Below the pieces are notes generated by a model. That model was not told the DNA's origin. It searched no databases and saw nothing but the letters and a program-made list of their open reading frames with translations. DNA of 64,000 nt from Psychrobacter immobilis (GTDB lineage: Bacteria; Pseudomonadota; Gammaproteobacteria; Pseudomonadales; Moraxellaceae), in the NCBI RefSeq assembly GCF_904846185.1, contig NZ_CAJGZQ010000003.1:124001-188000 (forward strand), read 5' to 3'. Positions within the stretch are counted from its first letter, which is position 1, and every line of letters starts with the position of its first letter. Shown here piece by piece: positions 17,099 through 26,157 of this stretch. The translations under genes were made by a program, and so were the position numbers.

Positions 17099-18640
17099 TC
17101 AGAGCGCTTGCAGATGATTATCAAAGGACATCATATGGCATTGACTGTCTTTAACAATAGCTTCATTTGTAATGACGATGTCTGAGTTTGCTATAGATAA
17201 ATCATTGACCGTTAATCTGGTCAATTGACCTTGACCATCACTAACGATAAAACCTGATTGCTCATTATTATCTTCTGCTTTTTCAGTATTATTATTAGAC
17301 AATACTGCTGCACCTGCACAATCTGGCAGGCTAACATCATCAATCAATGTACGAGTATTTAAATCGTAAATCGCTGCACAACCGCCAATTGGTGTGGTCA
17401 CGCATAGTAGGTTACGTGCACTATCGACCGCTACACTGGCGATATACTGATGGAAGCGCTGCCATTGATCATTGGGCATAATAAGAGGTTTAAAATCCGT
17501 ATCACCGCGTTTATGGGTCAATACTAACGGCACATTGATATGTTTTTCACCTTGGAATTGAATTCCTATCATCACCGTTCCATCGCCATGCATGGCTAGG
17601 TGACGCACGCTCATTTGATTGTGCTCAGGCATAATCTGCTCAAGTAAAGCGCCAGTATGACGATTAAGGTAAACCAATGAAGGACGCATACTGTCTAAAT
17701 TGAGCTCTTCACGTGACGCTTGCTCGGTTTTGATACCGCCGTTAGCGATCACTAATGTCTCGCCATCAGGATGCATAATCAGCTCGTGCGGACCGATACC
17801 ATGCGAGTTGTACTCTGCTATTTTTTTATAATTATCGTAAGCATCGTAGATACCGATTTTACCATCCAAACTTATGGTGTCATTCTCGGTCACATACAGC
17901 AATTCACCGTCTAGGCTATAACAAGCGTGTCCATAAAAATGACGGTTGTTTGCAGCGTTAATGGCGAATTTTACTTGTCCTGTCGCAGTATCAAACACCC
18001 AGAATTTTTCGCTCGGACGGCGCCCCATCACCACGACGTCACGACTGCTATGATTCTTCATCGTACTATCTTGATCACTAAGCACAGGCTGAACGACAAT
18101 ATCATGGACACGTTCAGGCATGGTCGTTTGCCAAACGATTTGTCGATCAGCATCAATACCGACCACACCAAAATCATTGTCATCACGCTGCTCATCATTT
18201 GCTAATGCGCTATTTTTTGGCATAGACGCCACGCCGCTAACCCAACAAATGGGTCGCGTCAGTACGGTGGTGGTATGTGCCGCGCTAAAGTCAGCGACGC
18301 TATGATGGTTGGTATTATTCCTATCATCTAGCGATAAATGATAAGCGTGTTGCCATGCAGTAGCGGCTTGCTGACAAGCATAACTAAACCGTGCTAGCTG
18401 GGGTGTTGGTGTAGAGTTTAACGACTGCAACTGCGAACGTATGCCTACGACATAATCCTGCAAGCGGGCATCAGGCTGACGCTGCTTGCGATAACGATGA
18501 TGAATACCGACAAGCGCTACGGTACCCATTATAGTAGAAAGCATCGTCAATGCTGATGTTGCCAGCAGCTCATTATTAGACTGCTTATCTTCTGGCTGCG
18601 GCTGTGATTTTTTTGCTGTCTTAGTATCGATAGAGTGCAT
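17099..18640 (-). CDS. DUF1513 beta-propeller-like protein of the imelysin locus
   Basis: A 513-residue protein of the DUF1513 family. One hydrophobic segment near residues 30-47 (L-L-A-T-S-A-L-T-M-L-S) anchors or exports it; the rest would then be periplasmic. The body has repeated blade-like beta segments, with family motifs such as F-Y-G-H-A-C-Y-S-L-D-G-E-L-L-Y-V-T-E-N-D and G-I-G-P-H-E-L-I-M-H-P-D-G-E-T-L-V-I-A-N-G-G (written residue by residue). It follows the second imelysin by 3 bases, so the two are coupled. DUF1513 genes commonly travel with imelysin and di-haem oxidoreductase genes in Fur-controlled loci. The molecular function is unknown. The long Asn/Asp-rich insertions are typical of this genome. 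Confidence 0.82.
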   Translation of the reverse strand: MHSIDTKTAKKSQPQPEDKQSNNELLATSALTMLSTIMGTVALVGIHHRYRKQRQPDARLQDYVVGIRSQLQSLNSTPTPQLARFSYACQQAATAWQHAYHLSLDDRNNTNHHSVADFSAAHTTTVLTRPICWVSGVASMPKNSALANDEQRDDNDFGVVGIDADRQIVWQTTMPERVHDIVVQPVLSDQDSTMKNHSSRDVVVMGRRPSEKFWVFDTATGQVKFAINAANNRHFYGHACYSLDGELLYVTENDTISLDGKIGIYDAYDNYKKIAEYNSHGIGPHELIMHPDGETLVIANGGIKTEQASREELNLDSMRPSLVYLNRHTGALLEQIMPEHNQMSVRHLAMHGDGTVMIGIQFQGEKHINVPLVLTHKRGDTDFKPLIMPNDQWQRFHQYIASVAVDSARNLLCVTTPIGGCAAIYDLNTRTLIDDVSLPDCAGAAVLSNNNTEKAEDNNEQSGFIVSDGQGQLTRLTVNDLSIANSDIVITNEAIVKDSQCHMMSFDNHLQAL

Positions 18641-18643
18641 TTC

Positions 18644-19792
18644 TTAATCGCCATCAGTACTGTTAAAGCCCACACGGATACCCAGCGCCGGAATCAATTG
18701 GCGCTTAATAATACGTGTAATAGTCGTGAGGTGATCATACAGCTCTTGTTGAGTGGCTTTATCGGCAGTCCCTAAGTCTTCTGGCATTTGTGCTAATAAT
18801 GTAGTGGCATCAGCAAGCGCGGTCGATAAATTATCTGCTACTTCATTTTCATTATTGCTGCCCAAAATAGCGGTCAAAACGGGATCTGTCAGTGCTTCAT
18901 TCAATGTCGCCAATTTAGCATTGATAATGGCACGGCTTTGCTCTGCGGTAGCGGCTGGCAAATGACCTTTTGCCTTTCCTGTTAAGCCTAACGGTTGATC
19001 GATGGCATTAGACTTCATGGTCTCAACCAACGAGAGTAAAGAATTAAACCATTGATTCAATCCTTGATCGCTGTCAGCCGTTTTATCAATAGCTAATAGA
19101 CTAGTGGCATTTTGCTGCCAGTTTTTCTCAATATCTTTTAGGCGCGTGCTCAAAGCACTGCTTGCACTAATCACATAAGCACATTGAGCAGCATCCAGAC
19201 TGTCATTGGCATATAACGCTTCTTCTAATCCTGGCACCCCTTGCACGATGGCACTCTCGTTAGCCAATTGCTCGGCAGTGAGCTTAGGATTGGCAGCGAT
19301 TAGATCGGCAACGCCACTGTGTACCAGACCGCGCTCATCAGGATAGTAATTGATATATAAATTACTCATGCTGGCGGTCGCTGGACCAAAGTTAATCATC
19401 TCAGCGCCTGCCCATGCTTGTGCGAGCACTAGCCATTGATCGCGCAGTGCTTGCAGCTCATCACCGCTGACTGGTGCTTGCTGACAATGCTTTTGTGCCA
19501 AATCATGCAATAAATCACTCTGTTTTGCGGCATCCGCATAGGCTGGAATGACAATGTCATTTGCCACATGGGTCAAATAGGTCTTTTCGGTCTCGGCACT
19601 AATATCGACAGCGGTAATTTTATCTCCCCTACTATCTTTTTCTGCTGCGCTTGTAGATGCCGCATTGTCTTGCGCAACTTTTTGGCTATCTACTTCTGGC
19701 GCTTTATTGTCATCAGCCGGTTTAACACAGCTGATCAGCAAGCCTGCGCTTAAGGCCGATAAGGCCATCGCTAAAGCATGGTTTATTTTCAT
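18644..19792 (-). CDS. Imelysin-family (M75-like) lipoprotein
   Basis: A 382-residue periplasmic lipoprotein: signal peptide ending L-L-I-S-C (lipidated Cys about 22), an acidic linker, then an all-helical imelysin domain. The domain has the N-F-G-P-A-T-A-S-M motif and, in place of the G-x-H-x-x-E metal motif, G-V-P-G-L-E: the His is Gly but the Glu is kept. This is typical of the second imelysin in such loci. Imelysins are iron-regulated proteins related to the EfeO core; they are thought to bind metal rather than cleave proteins. It lies between the di-haem oxidoreductase and the DUF1513 gene on the same strand. Confidence 0.87.
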   Translation of the reverse strand: MKINHALAMALSALSAGLLISCVKPADDNKAPEVDSQKVAQDNAASTSAAEKDSRGDKITAVDISAETEKTYLTHVANDIVIPAYADAAKQSDLLHDLAQKHCQQAPVSGDELQALRDQWLVLAQAWAGAEMINFGPATASMSNLYINYYPDERGLVHSGVADLIAANPKLTAEQLANESAIVQGVPGLEEALYANDSLDAAQCAYVISASSALSTRLKDIEKNWQQNATSLLAIDKTADSDQGLNQWFNSLLSLVETMKSNAIDQPLGLTGKAKGHLPAATAEQSRAIINAKLATLNEALTDPVLTAILGSNNENEVADNLSTALADATTLLAQMPEDLGTADKATQQELYDHLTTITRIIKRQLIPALGIRVGFNSTDGD

Positions 19793-19943
19793 AAATTTCT
19801 CAATGTTATTATTAATAATGGTTTAAATTCTAATCTTTACAAGCTTTAATCTCTAGTGTCTGATTGGGCGGATAACCTTATCAACACTTTCTTATTTTCT
19901 CAGTTATTACTCAGTCATTTAGCATAGGTAAATGACATTATCT

Positions 19944-21623
19944 CTATAATGACTGTAAGAACGCATTCAATTCAGAACGACCTTGTTTGTCGAGTTTGAG
20001 TACTTTTTGCTGTTGCTTTTGGGCTTCACCGCCGTGCCATAGCACCGCTTCCATCAACGTACGGGCGCGACCATCATGCAAAAATGTTGCTTGTGGATCG
20101 ACCGTTTGCGCCAGACCAATGCCCCATAAAGCAGGCGTACGCCATTCATAAGAATTGGCTAAAAACTCAACTTGGATATTTTTTGCGGGTAATTTTCCAG
20201 CAATCGTGCGATCGGCAAGATCATCACCCATGTCATGTAATAGCAAATCCGTATAAGGATAAATCACTTGCCCATGCTGCTCAAGATGGTCATCGTCGGT
20301 TTTTGGCAACTGATATCTTGGCGTATGGCAACTTTGGCAACCCATATCATAAAAGCGTTTTTTGCCTGCGAGCACTAGCGTATCGTCAGCATCACGCCGA
20401 TGCGGTACTGCCAAATTTCGCGTATAAAACTCCACAAACTTAGCCACTTCATCATTGACTTCGACGGGCGACTTACCATTGCCTTGCTCATCAGCCCCAG
20501 TCGTCGCATTCATACAAGCCGTCTGTGTCGGCATACAGGATTCATGAGGACGGATATTTGAGGTCAAGCCCATGTCTTCATTAAAAGCACTTTGGTTTTG
20601 GGTGATAAGCTTGGTTTGCCCTGCTTTCCAGCCAAAGCGTCCAAGGGCATGCTTGCCAGTCTGTGGATCCATCACCCAGTTGAACTTACCACTGATATCG
20701 CCATTCGTACTGTTTTTATTATCAACCGCTTGTTTTTTAATCGCTTCATCTGGTATTTGCTCAAGTAATCCAAGCCCAATCATCGGTAAAGCCACTCGCG
20801 GCGACACCATCAAATCATCATCAAACGCACCATAACCCGGTTTGGTTAAATTAAAGGTGGGCGCGCGCAATGTTTCGATATGACCATCTGCAAAAGTAAC
20901 GGGCTTGTCTGTCCACTGCACCGCAATTCTGGCTTCAGCAGGCACACCTTGAATACCTCGATCTTGTAGCTGACCACCATACATAGGATGAACGACTTTT
21001 TCGATAAGTGAGTTTTGCAGTTGCTGACGCTGCTCATCGGTGGTCGCTGGCATCGCAAGGCGAATAAGCAAGCTATCGGCATCGTCATCACTGGTCATAG
21101 GTGCATGACCGCGACCGTCCTTGACATGGCACGACTGACAGGCAGCAACATTGAACAATGCGCCCAGACCATCGCGGCTGTCAGTGCTGGCAGGGGCAAT
21201 CACCCACGGCTGCCGAAAGAACGCATTACCAATAAAGAAATGCCCTTTTCGTGATGCCGTCAAGTTTGATGAAGGTTTAGAGTAACTCTCAGCGCTGCTA
21301 ATACTGATTCCTGTATCACCACCTTGCTTGACCTCTTGCGGATCAAAGCTTGCCAATTGCTGCATTGGTACGCCAGCGAGCGTTTCGATGGTTTGGAGGC
21401 GTTCAGGTGTTAGCGTTGGGTTGTCAGCATTATTAATGGCAGATTTTTCGTTTTCAGAAATATCATCAGACACACTGTTCGTCGGCTGACAAGCACTAAG
21501 AGATAGCACGCATAGAATACCAAGCGTTGGCTTTAACAGGGTAGTTTTGCTGACAAAAGACGCATAAAAAGAGGCAGGGGTTTTGGCTTTGAAAATATTT
21601 GTGGTGTTCATCGTCGTGTTCAT
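19944..21623 (-). CDS. Di-haem oxidoreductase family lipoprotein (DUF1111)
   Basis: A 559-residue exported protein. The signal peptide ends in L-S-A-C, so it is probably a lipoprotein. Two CXXCH haem sites are visible: A-C-Q-S-C-H-V (about residue 164) and G-C-Q-S-C-H-T (about residue 430), consistent with the di-haem peroxidase-like 'thiol oxidoreductase' family. W-R-T-P-A-L-W-G-I-G and F-L-H-D-G-R-A-R-T-L near the C-terminus are family hallmarks. It needs the cytochrome c maturation system, five genes of which lie at 53-56.5 kb. A Fur-box-like site (21808-21826) lies upstream. The likely job is redox handling of iron for the imelysins (inference). Confidence 0.88.
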   Translation of the reverse strand: MNTTMNTTNIFKAKTPASFYASFVSKTTLLKPTLGILCVLSLSACQPTNSVSDDISENEKSAINNADNPTLTPERLQTIETLAGVPMQQLASFDPQEVKQGGDTGISISSAESYSKPSSNLTASRKGHFFIGNAFFRQPWVIAPASTDSRDGLGALFNVAACQSCHVKDGRGHAPMTSDDDADSLLIRLAMPATTDEQRQQLQNSLIEKVVHPMYGGQLQDRGIQGVPAEARIAVQWTDKPVTFADGHIETLRAPTFNLTKPGYGAFDDDLMVSPRVALPMIGLGLLEQIPDEAIKKQAVDNKNSTNGDISGKFNWVMDPQTGKHALGRFGWKAGQTKLITQNQSAFNEDMGLTSNIRPHESCMPTQTACMNATTGADEQGNGKSPVEVNDEVAKFVEFYTRNLAVPHRRDADDTLVLAGKKRFYDMGCQSCHTPRYQLPKTDDDHLEQHGQVIYPYTDLLLHDMGDDLADRTIAGKLPAKNIQVEFLANSYEWRTPALWGIGLAQTVDPQATFLHDGRARTLMEAVLWHGGEAQKQQQKVLKLDKQGRSELNAFLQSL

Positions 21624-21807
21624 AAAGAGTACCTTAGTTCTAATCTAGAACCATTAAAATCGCATGCTATAAAGTGTTTCACTTCTAGTCGATAAGGTAC
21701 AGCAATGTAATGACGTACTGACCTATCAGGCTATTTTAATATGGTAAAAAAACACGCTGCCAACGGTAGTCGACAACGTGTGTATTATACCTAAATTATT
21801 TTTCCAT

Positions 21808-21826
21808 GAAAATAATTCTCATTAGC
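21808..21826 (-). promoter_or_regulatory. Fur-box-like site upstream of the di-haem oxidoreductase gene
   Basis: On the minus strand GCTAATGAGAATTATTTTC matches 15 of the 19 positions of the classical Fur consensus (GATAATGATAATCATTATC). It lies about 190 bases before the start codon of the 19944-21623 gene. I judge it plausible but weaker than the site at 23678. Confidence 0.45.
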
Positions 21827-21910
21827 TTATAACGACTTGTCAGGCATTATCGATCACTGCTATGTCAATCACTGCTATGCTTGCTGTTAAGCCAGTAAAT
21901 TCGTGATCGG

Positions 21911-23374
21911 TTAAAACTGCGAACCTGCGTCAGCATCTAAATTGTCAATACCGACCGCTTTTGCCGCATTTTCGATACCAGCTGTCAGCTCTTGTAAGCT
22001 AGTGATACTATTTTCAATCCAGCTACGACGGGTATTTTGCTCTTCAGCTGAAATACCTTGTTTGCTTACTTGACCAGCGGTGGCAATCATTTGATCAACT
22101 TTGATGCCTTCTTTTTCACCTTTTTCAACAATCACATTAAAGGCGGCTTCTACCTTAGCAAAGTCAGTAGCCAATTTATCAGCCGCTTCTTTGTTGTTCG
22201 TATCGACTAGATAGTTTTTAACACCATAGCCACCAACGCTCTTACCAGCGACTGTCTTATAGTTGCCGTTAAAGACATTTTGGATACCACGGGCATTGTT
22301 GGCATAGCTTAGATGGGTCAAATCACTGAAGCATTCGTGCTCATCTTCGGTAGAGCCCGTTACAAACGCAACCTGTATACGCTCAGAAGCAAGCTCACCC
22401 AATGCTAGGCTGCCCATCTGATACATGATTTGGCGTAGACCATTATCGTATTTGCGAGCCATCAGGTCGCTACGTAAGGTATTCTCACTCTCAGGCTGCC
22501 ACTCAGCTTCCATTGCAGTCAAATCATCAACCAATAATTGAGTCGCTGCTTTTAAGAATGCGCCACGACGCTCACATATACCAGCATCTTCATTGACCGT
22601 CTCACCGCTGGTACATTGACCTGCTTCAGTCGCATAATCAGTCACTGGACGATTACCTGCCCCTTCGCCAACGCCGTTGGTATCTTGTCCCCATAGCATA
22701 AACTCAATCGCATGGTAGCCGGTCGTCACATTGGCTTCACTGCCACCAATCTCATTCATTTCTGCTAATAGCTCAGGGGTGATATTACTGGTATCTTGTT
22801 TGATACTACCAACCGTAATGCTATCGCTATTGATGATATTGTCTTGGCTATTGTATTCACCTTCATAGCCATCACTAACGTAATCAATCAGCGCCTCATC
22901 AAGTGGCCAAGCATTTACCTGTCCTTCCCAACCATCGATACTACCGAGAGCTCGTTTATCATTGGCTGTCACAAAGCCTTCATCAAAACGGAAAATCTCA
23001 GTTTGCGAATACGGCTGGCGCGCGGCTTTATACGCCGCTTTTGCCGCATCAAGGTTTGCTTGGGTTGGTGTTGTCACATATGTCTCTACTGCTGTTTGCA
23101 GGGCTTTAGCAGTATCTAGCGAATCTTTATAGGCCGCATGCGCCATGTTGGCATAGCTGATCATAAGTCTATCGGTATAAGCTTGATCAACCGCTGATAG
23201 TTTCGTCGTATCTGCAGCGGTTGTGTCTTGCACAGCTGTTTGCGTATCGGCAGCGGTAGTGTCCGTGTCTTCCTTGGCTTGCTTAGTACAACCCGACACC
23301 ATTAACAACCCTGCAAGCGCAGCAGCTAAAGTAGTTGGTAAAATCTTACGGCTCGTTACTGTGGTAATCGTCAT
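21911..23374 (-). CDS. Imelysin-family (M75) periplasmic lipoprotein with G-x-H-x-x-E
   Basis: A 487-residue exported protein. The chosen start at 23374 follows GAGGA; a frame extension to 23443 lacks support. The signal peptide ends in M-V-S-G-C (lipobox) and a Thr/Ala/Asp-rich linker follows. The helical domain has G-Y-H-A-I-E-F-M-L-W-G, the G-x-H-x-x-E metal motif intact, and the R-Q-P-Y-S-Q-T-E-I-F-R-F motif that belongs to the family. It leads the iron locus and is preceded by the clear Fur box at 23678-23694. The di-haem oxidoreductase follows after 287 bp. Expected role: iron (or other metal) capture in the periplasm when iron is low. Confidence 0.9.
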   Translation of the reverse strand: MTITTVTSRKILPTTLAAALAGLLMVSGCTKQAKEDTDTTAADTQTAVQDTTAADTTKLSAVDQAYTDRLMISYANMAHAAYKDSLDTAKALQTAVETYVTTPTQANLDAAKAAYKAARQPYSQTEIFRFDEGFVTANDKRALGSIDGWEGQVNAWPLDEALIDYVSDGYEGEYNSQDNIINSDSITVGSIKQDTSNITPELLAEMNEIGGSEANVTTGYHAIEFMLWGQDTNGVGEGAGNRPVTDYATEAGQCTSGETVNEDAGICERRGAFLKAATQLLVDDLTAMEAEWQPESENTLRSDLMARKYDNGLRQIMYQMGSLALGELASERIQVAFVTGSTEDEHECFSDLTHLSYANNARGIQNVFNGNYKTVAGKSVGGYGVKNYLVDTNNKEAADKLATDFAKVEAAFNVIVEKGEKEGIKVDQMIATAGQVSKQGISAEEQNTRRSWIENSITSLQELTAGIENAAKAVGIDNLDADAGSQF

Positions 23375-23430
23375 ACATATCCTCAAAAAGTATCGCAAAA
23401 GAAAAATGGGCTTTGAATAAAGAGCATTAG

Positions 23431-23475
23431 GGCATATCTTCATTTTAAATAATGCTGATAAAAATGAGATGAATG
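23431..23475. repeat. Hairpin-forming intergenic repeat, copy B
   Basis: A sequence related to copy A at 16351: CATATCTTCATTTT, a short A+T/G spacer with GCTGAT, then AAAAATGAGATG. It lies just upstream of the imelysin gene. Confidence 0.45.
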
Positions 23476-23566
23476 ACAGTCAAATGAGAAAAACAGCACA
23501 CATAATATCAAAATATTGACCAGAATTTGATACTATTAGACAAAATTTAGCTATTTTTAGTCCATT

Positions 23567-23640
23567 TAGAAAAGCCTCAAATGAACTGACAACCTACCCT
23601 AGTAGAAAAGCCTCAAATGAACTGACAACCTACCCTAGTA
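23567..23640. repeat. Perfect 36-bp tandem duplication
   Basis: Two identical, directly adjacent 36-bp units (starts at 23567 and 23603), each beginning TAGAAAAGCCTCAAATGAAC and ending CCTACCCTAG, with two more matching bases after the second. There is no spacer, so it is not a CRISPR. It lies between the Fur box and the imelysin gene it controls. Confidence 0.9.
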
Positions 23641-23677
23641 TCGCCACAATAACAAAGCTTTGTAAATTATAGTGTTA

Positions 23678-23694
23678 TTGATAATCATTATCAA
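23678..23694 (-). promoter_or_regulatory. Fur box of the imelysin locus
   Basis: TTGATAATCATTATCAA is a perfect odd palindrome, with two more flanking pairs on each side. It agrees closely with the Fur consensus and lies about 300 bases upstream of the imelysin start at 23374, toward the promoter side. The remaining part of 23375-23900 holds the 36-bp tandem repeat, copy B of the hairpin repeat and the terminator of the OmpA-like gene. Confidence 0.8.
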
Positions 23695-23835
23695 TATTTA
23701 ATTAATATTAATATAACCATTTAGCTAACAATTGTTTTATAAATGAAAGCATCAGAAATATTCTATATTGATTCGAAGCTAACGGAATCCTGATACCTAA
23801 AATCATTTTTAATTTGAAATCTAAATATCAGGCAT

Positions 23836-23868
23836 AAAAAAAGGCCAGTTTATCACTGACCTTTTTTA
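23836..23868 (-). terminator. Terminator of the OmpA-like lipoprotein gene
   Basis: AAAAAAGGCCAGT and ACTGACCTTTTTT form a 13-bp stem with one G-T pair, with T-tracts in both directions. It follows the minus-strand gene by about 30 bp. Confidence 0.85.
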
Positions 23869-23900
23869 ACACTATAATGACAGCTAAACCATCGTATGAA

Positions 23901-24554
23901 TTAACGTACGTTGTTTGGCGCATTGATGGTTAATTCAACACGGCGGTTTTGCTGACGACCATACTCGGTGCTGTTATCAGCAACTGGACGAGATTCACCA
24001 TAAGCGACGACATTGATACGGCTAGAAGCCACACCGCGTGCGCTTAAATAGTTGGCTACTGCATAAGCACGATCGCGTGACAGTTTCATGTTATAAGCAT
24101 CAGAACCTTTGCTATCAGTATGACCAGCAACCGTTATCGTGTTTTGGTTATATTCATTTAGCGTTGATGCAAGCTTATCAAGCGTTGGTCTAAATGATGG
24201 GTTTAAAGACGCATCATCAAATGAGAACGTGATGTTGCCTGGCATTACTAGGTCAATATTACCGTTCGCATTTGGCGTAACGGTTACACCTGTACCAGCC
24301 ATTTGCTGCTCAAGCTGCTTGGCTTGACGCTCCATGTAGTAACCAACACCAGCACCCAAAGCTGCGCCAATCGCGGCATCACGACCTGTGTTATCACCAC
24401 CTGTTGCTTTTGAAATTGCGCCGCCGCCTAAAGCACCTGCCAATGTACCAATGGCAGTTTTGTTCAAGCGTTGTTGTCCAGTGTTTGGATCAGTAGCACA
24501 ACCGCTAAGAGCTAGACCTGACGCTACTGCTGCAATCATTAATGTATTACGCAT
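23901..24554 (-). CDS. OmpA-family outer-membrane lipoprotein with glycine zipper
   Basis: A 217-residue lipoprotein: signal peptide with lipobox L-S-G-C (Cys19), glycine-zipper segment (about residues 34-75, G-T-L-A-G-A-L-G-G-G-A and A-A-I-G-A-A-L-G-A-G), then a C-terminal OmpA domain (about 105-215). The peptidoglycan-binding loop A-G-H-T-D-S-K-G-S-D-A-Y-N and the N-R-R-V-E-L motif are intact. The domain order is that of YiaD-type proteins. It should tether the outer membrane to the cell wall. TTAAGAGGAAAT precedes the ATG. Its own terminator follows, so it is probably a single-gene transcript. Confidence 0.9.
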   Translation of the reverse strand: MRNTLMIAAVASGLALSGCATDPNTGQQRLNKTAIGTLAGALGGGAISKATGGDNTGRDAAIGAALGAGVGYYMERQAKQLEQQMAGTGVTVTPNANGNIDLVMPGNITFSFDDASLNPSFRPTLDKLASTLNEYNQNTITVAGHTDSKGSDAYNMKLSRDRAYAVANYLSARGVASSRINVVAYGESRPVADNSTEYGRQQNRRVELTINAPNNVR

Positions 24555-24905
24555 AATATTTCCTCTTAAGTTTAAAAAATTATAGACAAAGTGTGCTTTT
24601 TATAAATATTTTCTGTTAATTCCATCTAAATGCTGAATATACACTCGTCATTATTATGGCAATTACAATCTAATCATGTGTAATATTTTGTCACACCTGT
24701 GTATGAGAAGTGCAGAATGATTTAATGAGACTTTCACAGTGATTGGATACGTTTGTGTTCTCACTTTTAACTACCCATTAGCGCAAGGTGTTATCACAAG
24801 TCACGTTTACACTCGTACACTCTGAACCGTTTCTGCTAAAATTGTGCAATAAAACTGGCAATGAATCATTTATATACTAATAAGACTGACCGAAAAGGAT
24901 TTAGC

Positions 24906-25868
24906 ATGCGATTGACATCTACTATTCGAAAAATACACGAACGCAACCCTAAGTTAGGCAAAGCCGTTTCACTTGCGACAGCGACTGGGGTTATTGCAGC
25001 CAACAGCTTCGGTGGTAGTATTCCCTTATGGTTAATGGGTGTCGGCAAAGTCATCACTGGTGCTCCTATCGCAGACAAAGCGGTCATCAAAATCGCGACT
25101 TATTGGATCAGTAGCAACAGTGCCTTGATCGATGACATGTTGCCACGTAAAGATTGGCGCATCAGCTTACCCGATGACGTTCACATCAATGGTAAATATT
25201 TGCTGGTCAGCAACCATCAGTCTTGGGTCGATACCAGTATCGTGCAGTACATTAGTGAAAAACGCTTGCCATTGACACGGTTTTTTACCAAATTTGAACT
25301 GATTTACATTCCGATTGTGGGTCAAGCCTTTTACTTTTTAGACTTCCCAATGATGCGTCGGCATTCTAAAGAAGCCGTCGCTAAAAATCCTGCTCTACAA
25401 GGCAAAGACATCGAAGAAGCCAAACGCGCCTGTGCCCTGTTAAAAGACAAACCTTTTACTTTACTGAATTACTTAGAAGGTACGCGTTTCACCAAAGCCA
25501 AACATGCAAAGCAACAGTCTCCTTATACTCATTTATTGAAGCCACGGGCAGGCGGCCTATCTTTAGCCATTAACGCGCTAAGCGAAGACATCGATGGCAT
25601 GCTAGATATGACCATCGTTTATCCTGATGGTGTACCAAGTTATAGTGATTTGTGGAAAGGTAACATCAAGCGTTTGGGCGTCGATGTGCGTTATATTGAG
25701 ATGCCTGATGCATTATTTAACGGTATTAAAAATGGTGGTTACGAAAATGATGACGCGGTAAAATCTCAAATGTTTGATTGGGTAGAGCAAATTTGGCAGC
25801 AAAAAGATCAGCGTATTACCGATATGTTGGCTGAGTTTGAAACAAACCCTAAAGCTCCGAATGCTTAG
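24906..25868 (+). CDS. YihG-like 1-acylglycerol-3-phosphate acyltransferase family protein
   Basis: A 320-residue membrane-associated acyltransferase. The catalytic N-H-Q-S-W-V-D (NHx4D) motif is at about residue 91 and the acceptor-binding motif L-E-G-T-R-F-T at about 186. F-F-T-K-F-E-L and D-F-P-M-M-R-R-H-S lie between, in the same order as in E. coli YihG. A hydrophobic segment near residues 18-45 should hold it in the inner membrane. YihG-type enzymes acylate lysophosphatidic acid and adjust phospholipid acyl chains. The ATG at 24906 is preferred because AAAGGA lies 7 bases before it; another ATG at 24861 has no such site. The 24555-24905 divergent gap shows only a weak extended -10 near 24834. 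Confidence 0.87.
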   Translation: MRLTSTIRKIHERNPKLGKAVSLATATGVIAANSFGGSIPLWLMGVGKVITGAPIADKAVIKIATYWISSNSALIDDMLPRKDWRISLPDDVHINGKYLLVSNHQSWVDTSIVQYISEKRLPLTRFFTKFELIYIPIVGQAFYFLDFPMMRRHSKEAVAKNPALQGKDIEEAKRACALLKDKPFTLLNYLEGTRFTKAKHAKQQSPYTHLLKPRAGGLSLAINALSEDIDGMLDMTIVYPDGVPSYSDLWKGNIKRLGVDVRYIEMPDALFNGIKNGGYENDDAVKSQMFDWVEQIWQQKDQRITDMLAEFETNPKAPNA

Positions 25869-26157
25869 AGACATCGTTAACAGAGCAACGGCATACAACA
25901 GTGAATTACTTTAAGTCGTTTTATAAACACGATTGAGCGCTGTTGTTTAAAATGCGAATGCTAGATGTCAATTCGTAAATGCTAACTCGTAAATGATAAT
26001 GCGTAATTATAATGAAAGATGGGTTGTTTTTTGGCTCTATTCATTGATAATGTGAATAGTCATGAGCCCATGACTTTTTGACCGTTAGTGACTTGATAGC
26101 CCTGTACTATTTGAGCCGCTTATTTTTCGTGCTATTTATCATTTATAAGGTTTGACT

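Noticed and set aside
23567..23640. 36-bp direct repeat considered as CRISPR
   Set aside because: The two units are contiguous with no spacer and no cas genes are present.
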